A DNA stretch of 64,000 bases. It comes from Carya illinoinensis. Taxonomy: Eukaryota; Streptophyta; Magnoliopsida; Fagales; Juglandaceae. Each line of letters starts with the position of its first letter. Positions within the stretch are counted from its first letter, which is position 1. The position numbers were made by a program, and so were the translations under genes. Positions 13,268-25,549 of the stretch are shown here, in pieces. Location of the stretch: assembly GCF_018687715.1 (NCBI RefSeq), contig NC_056766.1, positions 17,664,001-17,728,000 on the forward strand, given 5' to 3'. The notes beneath the pieces were generated by a model. That model saw only the letters and a list, made by a program, of their open reading frames with translations. It was not told the DNA's origin and did no database searches.

Positions 13268-13720
13268 CGGGAACTGTGTAACAGTGTCCCAAAACAGTGG
13301 TGATGTGGCTGTAGTCCAAGGTCATGGGTATTGCCTTGTGGTTGACTATGGCTAAAGGTATATGGAAGTGGTGAAAAGGTATCAGAGAGTGCAATAGAAG
13401 CACAATGGGCCTCGTATTGTAACTCGAGATTCTGTCTTGAGCTGCATAATGTGACAGAGGCACATTTGTGGATGCAGTCCTCTTGTCATGTGGCGGGAAC
13501 TGTGTAACAGTGTCCCGAAGCAGTAGTGATGTGTCCTGTAGTCCAAGGTAACGGGTATTGCCTTGAGACTGACTTGTGACTAAGAGTATAAGGAAGTGAT
13601 GGAGAAGTATCAGAGCATGCAGCGGAAGCATGATGGGTATCGTGATGTGACTCGGGATTTATCTCGAATTACGTGACGTGACAGAGGTGCATTTATGGAT
13701 GCAATCCTCTCCCATTAAGT
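13268..13720. repeat. Tandem duplication, period about 226 bp
   Basis: Two diverged copies start at CGGGAACTGTGTAACAGTG, at 13,268 and 13,494. They share the following GTAGTCCAAGGT, GTATTGCCTTG and TGTGACAGAGG-GCA blocks in order. Confidence 0.8.
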
Positions 13721-15713
13721 GTTGGGATGAACTTATAAAGAGCCGGGAAGTAGGAAAAGTCCTATCGACCGGGTTTTAACAAGTTGGTATTGGAGTTTGG
13801 AGCTTGTTTATACAAGCAGGCGTTTATTGGAATTATAAGTTGCTCTTAGGTGAAAAAAAGGGGATGAGATACATGTGTCTCTGGCAAGACAAGTGTATCA
13901 GACAAATTTATCATATGTAATGAGTAATCTGTCCTGATCATGGTTACATGGTATTTTAGCCAGAGAATTGGCTGACTTCATGTAGCCTGAATGGATGGAA
14001 ATAAGGATGTAGCGTGGGCTAGGATACGTGAAAGTAGTAAAGAGTATATAGTTTAAGGTTGGGACGCATGGCTCTGTATGTCAGAATCATGCGTTGGATT
14101 GTGTAAATAGAAGAACGAGACAGAGATCTTAGTGTCTTAACCTAAGGTGAATCACAGAGGTTCACTTTAAGGAATAAGACCTCGAAGGTTTTAATATAGT
14201 AAATAGTATGTAAGAGCCCAGGGATGGATATAGAGTGTTTCAAGCAAAGCATAGTTCTATTTTCTAGAATAGTTACTTATACATTAGATAGATGATGACA
14301 TAAAGTTATGTGTATGCATGTAGGTTGCCATCTGACACGCACATGAATGGACTGCATGAATTGAGTATGGCATGAAGTCCAGGTAAGTGTTACGTTCATA
14401 CTCTTCTAGAGTTTTCTCTATAAAAATGAAGAATAAGACGAAAGCTTTTCTGTAAAAAGGAAAATAAAACGTAAGTTTTCAAGTATAAGTAAGTAGCGGC
14501 CTTCCTTGGCAGCCCATTTTTATGCACCCAAAGTATGTACGTGTATGCATGTGAATGGATGTTATAAGTAGTACGTATTGTATGTATATTTATGAAAGGA
14601 AACGAAATGAAGCTTTAAAGGATGTTAGAACTGTTAAGGATTGTAAGGTTTGATTAAGAAAGAAAACTATCTTTTCTAAAATAAAATAACTTTAATGGAA
14701 AAGAAAGAAAATCAGTTTTCCTCTTAAAGAAACTTCTCTTAAAGCAACTTTTATGAAAGTAAAGAAAATTATGCTTTAAATGATACGAATAAAAAGGAAA
14801 GGACTGTAAAGAAATGAACGGATTGAATGTATGATGTATGAAAATACGTAATGGCCACATGGACTGGACTGGAAATGATATCAAAGAAATGGGCAGATTG
14901 CAATGCCGGGTAAGTAGTACTGGTAGTGCACCCAGTGCTGCACCCTGACTGAATGGATTCCCAACCCGCGGCCACGGGCGGAATCAGGTCCAAAAGACCG
15001 CTAACCCCAGCGCACGGGGCGTAACAGTGTGCAACGGCCACATGAAAGTGATAAGAATGAATGAATGCATGTTAAGAATGGATGCATGTATGTATGTATG
15101 AATGGATCGAATGCAAGAATGTACGTAAGTAAGAAAAGATGATTTAATGAACGTGTGTATGCATGAATGTACGTAGAAATATAAATGCATGAAAAGATTC
15201 TTTAAGTAACGAAGGCAGCGATGCGTGGGGATCTGTTTTAAAGAAGAAATCATGTTTTAAATAAAAACCCCACCTCGAAACGTTTTCAAATGAAAAGAAA
15301 GACGTATGCATGCTACGTAAGATATGTATGTATGGAATGATAACTGCATGACTGAAAAACTATGCTATTATATTTTAACTGTATGAAGTAATACTTACGA
15401 GTCATCGACTCATTTTAGTTTTTATGTGTGCCCTCCCAAGCATAAGATGAGCATGACAGGTCAGAACAGGCACAGCCCAAGGGGAAGAGCACGAAGGCCT
15501 AGGCAAGATGTTTCACATTAAAAGCTTTAATTATGTAATGTAATGTTTTCCGCTGAAAGTTTTAAAAAAAAAATGAGATTTTATTTATAACATGGAGTCT
15601 TTTGTATCCTGGTATGTACGGAAAAGAGATTGAAAAGGAATCGTAATTCCCGTCGGTTTTTATCAAAATCGATATGAAAAAGGACCCACCACAAGGACGG
15701 GCGTTACAAACTA

Positions 15714-16844
15714 CTACATACACTGCCATGGACTTTTAAAAAAACAAATATACTGCAGTGCCTCTAGCACCATTGGATTGGCTAGATCTCTTACAATGTT
15801 ATCTCACATGATCTATTATATCATTAATAAGTCCAAATAACATATCAACTTCAAATATATAGTGTACAAGAACATGATTATGTTCATACAATAATGTTAT
15901 ATTTATGTTCCATAATCACAACCTACAAGCACATCCATTTCTTTAAAAAAAAAAAAAAAAAATTAGCACAATAGCCTTTTGACAAACACTCCACATACAC
16001 CATTTCATTACATTTTCATTATAATATAAAGTCATCTTTTATGAAGGACACATAAAAATTAATATGCAATTGCCCAATATATATATAGTTGGAAGAGCAC
16101 TTGCATACAAATGTACAGATGCCTTAACCTAAATTCCAAGACTACTTCTAACAATTATCACTTGACTAAACATATAATTGTTTTCTTTTGCATTAGACAA
16201 AATATCAAACACTTGGAGGGCAAAATTTTGTATATGGCAGGTGAAAAGTAATATCTTGACGTTTACATTCTACGTATGTAAATGTAAAAATATTAACTAT
16301 TGATTCAGTTGACATCTTGAGATGAGAAAAATCTCTACAAAAAACAAGAACATGCATAAACATCTAGGCAACTCAGATTGAGTATATGTCAAGCGCTATT
16401 GATCATGAATATAAATGAAGGACAAAACATAAAAATAAGTAAATCATGATAATATGTATAAATTAGAAAAGCCACATCAATGTTACAGTATAATAGAAAT
16501 TTGTCCGTAGGAATTCAAGAAGTCATAGAGGTCCATTGCATAGTCTATATACATTATACATACACTTATGGAGGAGGCTTACCTTGAAGCTATTTGATAC
16601 AAGACTTTCCTAAATGCAAGAGAGTATTGTATGTAAACAGAAAATTTTGGAAATGAATCAAATCCAAGAATGAGAAATAACCCAAAGAAAATGAAAAATT
16701 AGATCGCAGCAGCTTGTCTTCTCGATCGAGTATTCATATTGCTATCTCTCTTATTTTTCTAATTTCGGTGGTTACTATTAATGGAGGGTAGAATGAAGTA
16801 GGTACAAGAAAATATAAATTATTGGGAGGAATAGAAGATTAATA
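15714..16844. other. Non-coding stretch, nothing recognised
   Basis: AT-rich sequence with no sustained coding frame. It is interpreted as the middle of the TTGCAA-repeat relic because it lies between the two repeat-bearing parts. A possible minus-strand splice-donor-like GTAAGCC near 16,580 has no coding context. Confidence 0.4.
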
Positions 16845-17214
16845 GTTGCAAAGAATGTAGTTTCATTGATAAAATAATTTTCTCTTTTTGCAAGGAAAGC
16901 ATCATGTTGCAATTGATCCATTTGTAACAAAATGAGTATCCTTGGTAAAATAGTCTTAGGATTTACAAAATTATTGAAATCATTACTAATTTATTTTTGT
17001 AAGGAAATTGTATCGTTGCTAATGTGTTTTTGCAAGGAAATCGTATCGCTGGAAATGAGCATAGATGTTTTTGTAAAGAAAAGATATCATTGGTAATGAT
17101 GTTTTTATAATTCTACCCTTCTATTTACAAGGAAATTGAAAATGTTGCTAACATATTTTTGTAAAGAAATTGTATTGTTGCTAACATATTTTTGCAAAGA
17201 ATTGATATCGTTGC
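16845..17214. repeat. TTTTTGCAAGGAAA-ATCGTTGCTAA repeat array (left part)
   Basis: About seven imperfect units combine TTTTTGCAAGGAAA with ATCGTTGCTAA-like halves. The array continues without loss at 20,535-20,790 once the 3.3-kb inserted element and one TAA are removed. Confidence 0.7.
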
Positions 17215-17217
17215 TAA

Positions 17218-20200
17218 GAGCACTGGCAATAGCCATTGCCATTGCTAAGTCCAAATTTTAACTAAATGTGAAAAAATACATCCACATTGGCCTAGCTATA
17301 CTTGTAAAGTTTGACAATTGTGCTACAGTAAATCTTAGAACATTTCCAAACCTGGCGAGCCACTATTCTGAGTCCAAAGGTATATTCTATTATTTCATCT
17401 CCTTCCCTCTCTCTTTCCCTCGTTTTTTCTCTTTCTTCTGAACAAAACCTCCCCATTTCTTTCTTCTCCCGAAACTCACTCTCTTCTTCTTCTGAACAAA
17501 ACCTCCCCATTTCTTTCTTCTCCCAAAACTCACTCTCTTCTTCAACCCAGGCAAACCCCACTTCTCTCCGTTGCAAGAATCTCTCCATCGATCGTCAACG
17601 TTGCCATCATCTTCCAACCCAAACGATAATCTCTCTTCCTCGCTCCTCTCTCCCTCTTCTCTGTGCGTTCTCCACAAGACTTTTCTCTCCCTTTTCTCTT
17701 TGTATTTTCTCCTATTTTCTCTTCATCCAGTGATTGAACCGCCGTGTATTTTGCTTTGCAAGGGATATTGATGTGTTGAACCCCTTTCCTTGCCAATGAA
17801 TCATCTTCCAATGTTTGTGCCATTTCCTCCACAAATCTACCACAACAAAATTTAGGCAGGTTGGTTTTGTTTATTTATTTATTATTTTTCAAATTTCTAT
17901 TTTTTGTGTCTATTCAGTTTTCTGGCTCCCTTCTCACGGTTTTACCCATCTTGGAAATGGAAAACTTCAATTACATTTGCATACTTTGTTTCAACAATTT
18001 ATAGTGTGGAGATCAAAGCAGATAAAAAACTCCTAACTATTCTCTTTCCTGATGGACGAGCATTCACACTTAAGGTGCTCCCCCTAGGGTTCTCATGTAT
18101 TTAGCTTCTCACTAAAAGGCTTCTCTTGCTTCAATGATTTGCTGTTTCTTAAATTTCTGTCTATATCACCTTTTCTTTGCTCGAATTTTGTATCAAACTG
18201 CTCAACTGGGTCCAATTATGTCTTATCTAAACCATGATATCATCATCTCACTTTTATACTAAAATCAACACGCCCATAGATTTTATTGGCTTTTCTATGT
18301 ATCAAATTTAAACATGAAGCCATATGGTTGACATTTTAAACAAGATACTATGCATAATATTTTCTTGCTAAAGTAGGAAATTGGAAAGTTGTTCTCTTCC
18401 TCCCCCCCCCCCCCCCCTCCAAACAAAAAAAAAATGGGGACAGTTTATGAAATATATTTTCTACTTTTCCTTTAGGATTTGATCTCCACGGGTCAAATCC
18501 ACATGCTTGACGCAGAGTTTATATAGAACTCTCATTTGCTAATATGACACATGAAATATTTAACATGCATAAACTTTTTATACCATTTACATGATAATTT
18601 ATTTTTTGACAAGTATTTACATGATAATTGAGGCTAGGCAGAACATAAGAGTCAGTTATTCATGAGTTTATGCTTTATCTTTTTTGTGCTCACAATGTTC
18701 TGAAAGCAAAGCATACATGATTTGGGATGGCCTGGCTTGGATGATCTCAAAACTAATATTTGAATGGATGTGTTTGTGTGAGAAACTTGCCTTGGATGGT
18801 TGCCAATATTGGACTAATACTTAATTGAACATGACTAAGATTCAATTCAAAATGATGCTAGCTCATTTACCAGAAGAAACACACTATGCACAAATTTCTC
18901 TAACTGTAATTGAGTGCTAATGTTTGACCCAGTAACATGTTTTTTTTTTTTTTCATTTTTCCTGCAATATTTTCAATTTACTACTCTGTTCCAATATGCT
19001 TAGAAGTCAGACTTGCATTTCTATTTTCACATTTTGAGGCTTAGACTACTCTGGGGGTATGGATGTTAACCCAGAGATTGAAACCCCTAAATATTGCATC
19101 CCACATTTCACTAAAACAAAAACAAGGTGGGTGAAAAGTGAAGAAAACAAAGCACAATTATCCTTGGTGATTTTGACCAAGTATATGGGGTGCACTCTAC
19201 AATCTTTATTTTCTTTGGTGGTTTTGAAATTCCATAGCACAAGTATCCTGTTCATACTTCTTGATCATTATCTAGAGATGGCAGTCAAGGTCAGGAAAAG
19301 TTCATTGGCTTATGTAAAACTCAGTTTACATATGTTAACATTAATCATACAAATTGTTTTGGTCCACTTATACTTCTTTACATTTTACATGATGTAAATT
19401 AATGGACTGTGGTATGGATGCAGCATTTTATTTTGTATTAGAAACTAAACTGTTTTGGTAATATGCCATGCCACACTTTGCCTGAATGGAAATGTTTTTC
19501 GTCTGAATAGAGATCCATTATTCTTTTAAGTTCTTTAGCTATTTAACTGACTAGTTAGAAATTTATTGGAGAATCTAATGTTATCTTTCTTAAAGGTCGT
19601 ATTTTAGATTTCATTTGAGTGCTTTGCTTTACTCTCTCTTTTTCTCTGTTCTTAACAACTTTTGGGTCATTGTTTGATATTTGAAATAATTTCATTTGGG
19701 ACTTTCTCTGCAGTATCTGCTTAGATGTCAAAATAGGAATCACGCAAATGTTTATGTAATAGGTTTGTTTCCATTTAAATTATATTCATGGATGGGCTGT
19801 TGCTACTCATATTGCAATTTTTTTTCACAATCTTTTATTACAATTTGTAGTAGCATGTATTTCTTTAATGTTTTGTTGTTTTAGGAACTTGGTGAGGACA
19901 AAGTATATATGAGTGCATGAGACCAACCATATTGGCCTTCATCTTTTGTTCCTTTGTCTTGGTAAGTTACACACATCTGCCCTTCTGTAGTAAATTTTTA
20001 ATATAAATTGTTTCGGTGGTTATGACTGATCTATTCCTATGCAGGTATACTGTTAATGGTTTATTAGGCTGTGGTTGAAAGCAAATTTCAGAAATTGTCT
20101 TTTGTTTCTTGTTAAAGACTGATGTTTTTCCAATGCATCACTCATGAAAACATAATTTGGTGGACTGTATGTAATTTGTGGACTGTTGGTATGTAATTTT

Positions 20201-20531
20201 GTGGACCGTTGGTATGTAATTTAAAGAAATGTTAGTATGTTTGTATATGTGATTGTTAGGTGAATGATTAGTAAAATATATTTATTGAATAATTAGGTTG
20301 AGGGAAAAAATAGTTTAAAAATAATAATTTTATTTTTTAATAAAGTCATTAATTAATATATGAGGTGTACTTGTAAAATATTAAAAAAATATTATTAAAA
20401 TAAATAATATTATATTATTATTTAGACTTTAAGATAGCTAATCTAATGTGGACTAATCTATCTAGAAGTCCATATTATAGCCAAAAGACCATATTGGAGT
20501 TCTATTTTAGACTTGGCAATGGCCAATGCTC
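17218..20531. mobile_element. 3.3-kb TIR element with TAA TSD, PIF/Harbinger-like, no transposase seen
   Basis: The ends are imperfect inverted repeats: GAGCACTGGCAATAGCC at the left and, reading inward on the other strand, GAGCATTGGCCATTGCC at the right. Both continue into an AAGTC-AAA block. TAA flanks it at 17,215-17,217 and 20,532-20,534, and the TTGCAA array resumes on both sides. A 3-bp TAA duplication with such ends is typical of PIF/Harbinger elements. Neither transposase nor Myb-like protein was found. The interior looks gene-like in places: pyrimidine-rich leader-like sequence at 17,390-17,760, a CAG/GTTGGT splice-like junction near 17,859 and later T-rich tracts. It could carry captured host sequence, but I recognise no gene. 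Confidence 0.65.
17437..17544. repeat. Tandem duplication, period 54 bp
   Basis: Two near-identical units begin TCTGAACAAAACCTCCCC at 17,437 and 17,491. They lie in the pyrimidine-rich segment of the TIR element. Confidence 0.85.
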
Positions 20532-21128
20532 TAATGAGGTTAGATGTTTTTGCAAGGAAAAGATATCATTGCTTATAAAGTTTTTATAATTTTTATAACA
20601 TCTTTTTGCAGGGAAATTTCAATCGTTGCTAACATATTTTTGAAATAAAAATATATCATTGGTAATGAGGTTTTTAATTCCACTCCTTCTATTTTCAAGG
20701 AAATAAAAATCATTACGAATTTGTTCTTGCCAGTAAATTATATCGTTGCTAACTTGTTTTTACAAGGAAATAAAATGTTTTTACAAGGAAAATATATAAC
20801 ACCCAAGTTTAGTGCCAAGTTGTGTGACGCCCCCAAATCCCCAAGTACGGACACGGGGAAATTGAGACGTCCGGATGGTGACATCACAGGTCACCACCCT
20901 ATCGCCAAATGCCAAGTGTGTGTATAAGCAACAAATGTGCAAAAGGAAACACGCAGCGGATAAACAAGTCATATAACTAAGTACCAGAATTTTTCTTTGT
21001 TTAACACAAAGTTGTTCAAAACATACATATTAAAATATTACAAGATACAAATATAGTTCAAATCCAACAACAAGGCATAAACTTCCACTCAAAACTTCGG
21101 TGGAGTCGCATTCTCGAGCTCAGCCTCC

Positions 21129-22458
21129 CAAAAACTTGACCGGTGCAAAACTGCAAGTGCACAGTATTGTAGTTTTATAGTAAAGTAATAAGTAGAGTAT
21201 CGTCCTCAGGGATTGGTACCTTACTCTTGCCAAATACCAAAATTATACTAATCTCAATTTTATCTAGAGGAATCGCTAAGGTTTTTGTAGTTGCAAATAA
21301 ACTTAGATCAACTCAAAGAGAAATAAGCAAAGAAAATAAAACTGACTTTCAAAGATCAAATTCAATGGGGAAGAAAACTTCTAGGAAATCGATTTCACCA
21401 TAATTCTTCACTATGCTTTTCTCATCCAGCTAATTTAACTTAAACCTCTTTTGTCTATTAGCAGATCTCTAATTCATCCAAAAGCCTCTTTCGATAGTCA
21501 ATTGGAAGTGATTCTAGTTTATCAATTCACACAAGAGTATGCAAATTAAATAATCAAGAACGTAATAAGACCAATGATTTAATTACTACACAGGTTCATA
21601 CAAGTCTTTCGATCTCTATACTTACCTATGCTGAAATATCCAAGATCTACCCTATGATTCCCTCTTTCGATAGCAAATCACAAGATTAATAATCATCTAA
21701 TCAATGGCCAGTTAATTAGAAGCATTAAACTCAGAATAAATCAGATAAACAAAGAGAGAATTGCATTAAATTAGCATGGACAAACAAGCATAGTTTGGAA
21801 ATAGGTTACATCGTTTTCCTAGAATAAAGAAAATTTAGCTCATGCTAGAAATGGAATTCAACATAAACGAATTCACCATAATTGTTCTGAGAAGATGGTA
21901 AGAAGAAAATAAACACTGAAAAATCCTCCTTGCAGCCTCAACTCGTCGTCAAAAGCTCAAGGGAACGATTCAACGCTTTTCTCCCGTCCGTGCCCGTGTA
22001 TGAATCCAACGTACGTGCAATAATTTCGAATTCCGTCTCCAAAACAAATGATTTGAATCCCTCTAGCTATGTTTTTCTCTCCCAAAGAGTGTTCTCCAGT
22101 CAAAACTCCCGGCTCTAGAGTGAAAAATGGCTTTTATATGGTCCCACGGCGGAAAACCTAAAATCTGTCAAAATACGATGTTCGCTCGAGCGGGGTGTCG
22201 AGCGCGCGTCGAGCGTTAGACTCTGCCTGATTTCGCTCGAGCGTCCTATCGAGCGCACATCGAGCGTTCGACTCTGCCTGATTTCGCTCGAGCGGCCAAT
22301 GTCTCTGCTCGAGCGATCTTTGGTTTTCAGCAACTCGCTCGAGCTCCCTGTCAAGCGGCAGTCGAGCGTTTGAATCTGCCTGAATTCGCTCGAGCGGCCA
22401 AAAGCCTCCGCTCGAGCGAACTTGTAAAATCTGCAATATGAAATTTTGCAAGTCATCA
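21129..22458 (-). repeat. Solo LTR of a Tat/Athila-like gypsy, TSD CCTCC
   Basis: The 1.33-kb insert is absent from the otherwise homologous LTRs at 36,950 and 42,370. On the minus strand it starts TGATGACTTGC and ends GGTCAAGTTTTTG. That terminus, and the GCAAGTGCACAG and TATCGTCCTCAGGGATTGG blocks just before it, are typical of Tat/Athila-type LTRs that precede a TGGCGCC primer site. CCTCC flanks both sides, but the target is a CCT repeat, so this duplication is weak evidence. The class is inferred from recalled end motifs. Confidence 0.6.
22187..22423. repeat. CGCTCGAGCG palindrome cluster
   Basis: Perfect or near-perfect CGCTCGAGCG palindromes alternate with (T/C)GTCGAGCG half-copies and TCTGCCTGA-TT spacers, roughly every 30-70 bp. 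It is strikingly CpG-rich in an AT-rich surrounding and belongs to the inserted solo LTR. Confidence 0.85.
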
Positions 22459-24248
22459 CCTCCTCCTCCTCCTTGATCTCTGCATCAAAATCTACAAAAT
22501 CAAAAATAGTGCCGCAGGTAAGTAAGATCTAAACGTCATTAGATAAAAATATATTAACTCAAACAATATGCATAAAAGAATGCAAACACACACGTCCCGT
22601 GAAAACCACATTTTTTTACACACGTCAAAATCCCATTTGGCCCAAAACATTTCCTTTAAAACCAATTCTCGCCATTATCCCAGATGATGGCCCAAATCAA
22701 TAAACCACCATTTTTCTAGAAAATGGATCACATAGCCTCAAATCAAACCTCGCCATTTTTCTAGAAAATGGCTCATAACCAAAACCATAAAACCGATCCA
22801 ATTATTGCATGCACATGATCTCCCCTAGGGATCATCCGCACACTCTGGCTTTGTGCCACATCGCAGGTAATATCTACGCGTGTGACACCTAAACGAGCGA
22901 TGTCCAGTACTCGCGCCCAACGTGTCCCTGGCCAGGCCATCCTCTAGTCCCCGCCACTCTAGGGACCACGGAGTCGACACGATAGCGTTACCGTATCGTA
23001 TGATCAGGTCGTCGCCCTGCGACAACCCAGGGGATGTCACTCAGTATTATCCACTCCCGAGTGACCAGAGGAGCTCCACCGAGATAATACCCTATCTCGG
23101 CTTGGGATCGTGATACACACGCACCCGAAAATCCATTTACACATAAAAACCGGATTTTCTCAATTTAAATAAAATGCACACAAATGCTCCATGTAATGCA
23201 GGCCTCAAGACACAAATAACCAACCAATTACAAATCAACAAAACCAATCAACTTTGTCCTCAATCCATCCGACCCCCGAACTCTTCGGACTCAGTCCGGA
23301 ATCAACCAACCAGCAGTCAAATAACTATTGTAAGAGCATAATATATTTAAATCTAAAAGTAGAGTTTAAAAAATACTTACAGCACTGTAAGATATTTTTT
23401 GAAAGTTCGCAGCGTTGCAAACGGCGGAGAAAAAGCAACGTAATAGTGTATTTTACATTGTGGCCGTGGGTAATAAATTACCCACTTTCGAACGGGGACA
23501 AACCAAGACATGAAATTGATAGGGAATGGTCTATGGATGTTTATGAAGCTAATGGAAGTGAGCTTTGGCCGTGGGTGGCGGTGGAAACGGCGAAGGAAGA
23601 GCAAAAAGGGCTGAACGGAGTTGACCTCGTGAGAGCTACTCCGGCAACGGATCGAAGCTGGAAATAGGTGGTTTAGGTCGGTAAGAGGTAGGGGAAGAAG
23701 TGGTGAAGAGATGGTGGCCAGAGGTGAAGCGACAGCGCTGGAAACGGCTCAAAACTGTGCGGAAAGAAGGGGCTATAGAAGGCTAACAGCGGCTCGGATG
23801 GAGGAGATTTTTGGTGGGAGTGTTCACCGGCTGGAGGGGGACCGAACGGTGGGGGTCGTGTTGGCCATGTCGGCTGGCGGCGGCAGGTCTGGTTGAAGAA
23901 GGCTGACGGCGATGGAAAGGGAAAGGGGAGAGGGGTAGCGCGCGGGGAGAGGGGTAGCACGCGGGGAGAGAGAAGGAGAAAGAAGAAGAAGAAAAAAAAA
24001 AGAAAGAGAAAAAAGGGAAAAAGAAAAGATGAGGAAAAGAAATGAGGTCCAGTCCTCACTTCCGAAATCTAAAATCTAATCCGCCGAAAACGATTTTAAA
24101 AACATAAAACGACTAAAAGAAATTAAACACCACATCAAATAAAATAAAATCAATTTAAAACACAATAATTTAAAATAAAAGAATTATTATATTAATTAAA
24201 TTAAAAACACTCCTTCAATGAAAATACATGTAAAAACTGGTCATCATA

Positions 24249-24830
24249 TATTGTATTAAAACATTCTTGAATTTATATGTGCGAAAAGCCCATTTAAGTT
24301 TTCAAATATATTTTTTTAAATAGACTACAAGCCTAAAATCTCTATTTTGAAGGATTATGATTTTCTTTGGGTTTGATATTTAGATTAAAAATCTGTTTTG
24401 CATTCTAAAAATAAAAATAATTTGATATGCATTTTAAATTCTGTAAATCCCCTTTATCTCCCCAACGTTTTAGATAATTTTGTTGGTTCAGCTGGAGAGC
24501 AAGAATAGGTAGTATTAGGGAAGTTTGATGATCATAAAGGAATAAGTGTCTAAGGGTACGTACAAGTACTTATTTGAGTCATAGTTAGTAAATTGGTTAT
24601 TTCTAGTTATTGTGATATGTTGTATTAAGGATATTTTTGAGTCTTTTGGGAGTTTCTAATTTATTTTATTGAGAATTTCTTTGTTGACCCTATGAAGGAA
24701 CATGGATATGTGGGTTGAGCAAATGAATTCATATTTTATGGAATTTTTTAGATTTTATAGTTGTGATATTGGAGTTGATATTAAGTAATAAGAGCTAACC
24801 CTCTGGACCTCCAAGACCGGGGCTTTACAG
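24249..24830 (+). repeat. Rest of family-B 5' LTR, then PBS
   Basis: It resumes the LTR begun at about 20,798 and ends CGGGGCTTTACAG. The block 24,266-24,470 is repeated at 25,590-25,760. A degenerate primer site, TTGGTATCAAA, follows at 24,831-24,841. Confidence 0.7.
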
Positions 24831-25549
24831 TTGGTATCAAATATAGGTTTGAGATTCTGCAAACTTTATGGATTGAGGTTTTGGGAAAATTGGGGTTTTA
24901 GATTTGATTGGCTTATTCTATAGGCTATAGGACATGACTTGGATATGATTTAAGTTTTAGACTTTGAAGTGGACATAAATTTGATCGAAAGCCAGGTTTT
25001 AGGTTCGGCAGACTATAACATATAAGGTGTTGGATATATGTGGGTTTAGGTAGTAACTTCAGATTTGACGTATAGAAAGTCGAGGACTAAGAAATGATTA
25101 TGTGGAAATTTTAAGGTCTAGATTTTGGGTTGACTTCGTGGAATCAATTTTGGTTAGGACTGGAGGTTAATTTAGACTTGTGACATTGATGTTTTAGAGA
25201 AATTATTAGGCTTGTAAATCCAATGTAGTGGTTAGTTCCTTTTGAATGTACTTGATTAAGATACAATGCATTTGGAACTACAAGTTGTTAAAGTGCGCAG
25301 CGGAAGTGTGGTTTTGGTGATTGATAGTTTGAGAATTTATTTCGCTATTTATACGACGTTCATGAATTATTTGGAGAGCTCGAAATTATTATTAGGTTTT
25401 TAATTGTATTGTTGAGGTTTATACTATAGACTTGTTTTGGATCTTTCGAAGTGTGATGCAATGTGTGCAAATATGTGTGAAGGTTTAAGTTTTGAGTCTT
25501 GATTTTAGGTGCAACAAATTTTGAGGACGTAATTTTTTTAAGGAGAGAA

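Larger units (their letters stand above)
10926..15708 (+). repeat. Solo LTR, 4.8 kb, with TSD AACTA
   Basis: It starts TGTAATATCC and ends GGGCGTTACA, ends that are imperfect inverted repeats. It is flanked by a perfect 5-bp duplication, AACTA (10,921-10,925 and 15,709-15,713). It is the opposite-orientation sister of the 5,385-8,292 solo LTR. Compared with that copy it carries extra material: tandem duplications near 11.4, 12.9 and 13.3 kb and a His/Pro/Ser-rich open stretch at 11,722-12,657. No primer-binding site or polypurine tract adjoins it. Confidence 0.88.
8459..20797. mobile_element. CACTA-like DNA transposon relic, heavily invaded
   Basis: The left end reads CACTGTAATAGGAAAT, like a CACTA terminus, and is followed at once by alternating TTGCAA / TCATTGCAA motifs. 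The same motif family recurs at 10,032-10,830, 16,845-17,214 and 20,535-20,790. Removing the three clean insertions inside (8,751-10,026; 10,926-15,708; 17,218-20,531) leaves one unit of roughly 3 kb with repeats at both ends, as expected for subterminal repeats. No transposase is seen. The right terminus is missing: family-B LTR sequence starts at about 20,798. The superfamily is inferred from the terminus and repeat style only. Confidence 0.4.
20823..24248 (-). repeat. Solo LTR, family-A gypsy, itself interrupted
   Basis: It starts TGTGACGCCCCCAAATCC and ends near GGTCATCATA, homologous end to end with the LTRs at 36,679-39,007 and 42,095-44,424, once the 1.33-kb insertion at 21,129-22,458 is removed. 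Flanks (AGTTG and TATTG) are a poorly preserved 5-bp duplication. It is clearly older than the LTR pair farther right. It has one copy of the GCGATGCC-AGACTCG unit that is fourfold in the young element. Confidence 0.8.

Noticed and set aside
12730..13631. Thr/His/Ser-rich minus-strand frames near 12.7-13.6 kb
   Set aside because: They follow the GTG-rich tandem arrays of the solo LTR and shift frame between units.
5385..15708. A large inverted duplication
   Set aside because: The inverted similarity is confined between separate perfect TSDs, so two independent insertions explain it.
22115..22459. Minus-strand frames rich in RSSE / LER repeats
   Set aside because: They are translations of the CGCTCGAGCG palindrome array inside a solo LTR.
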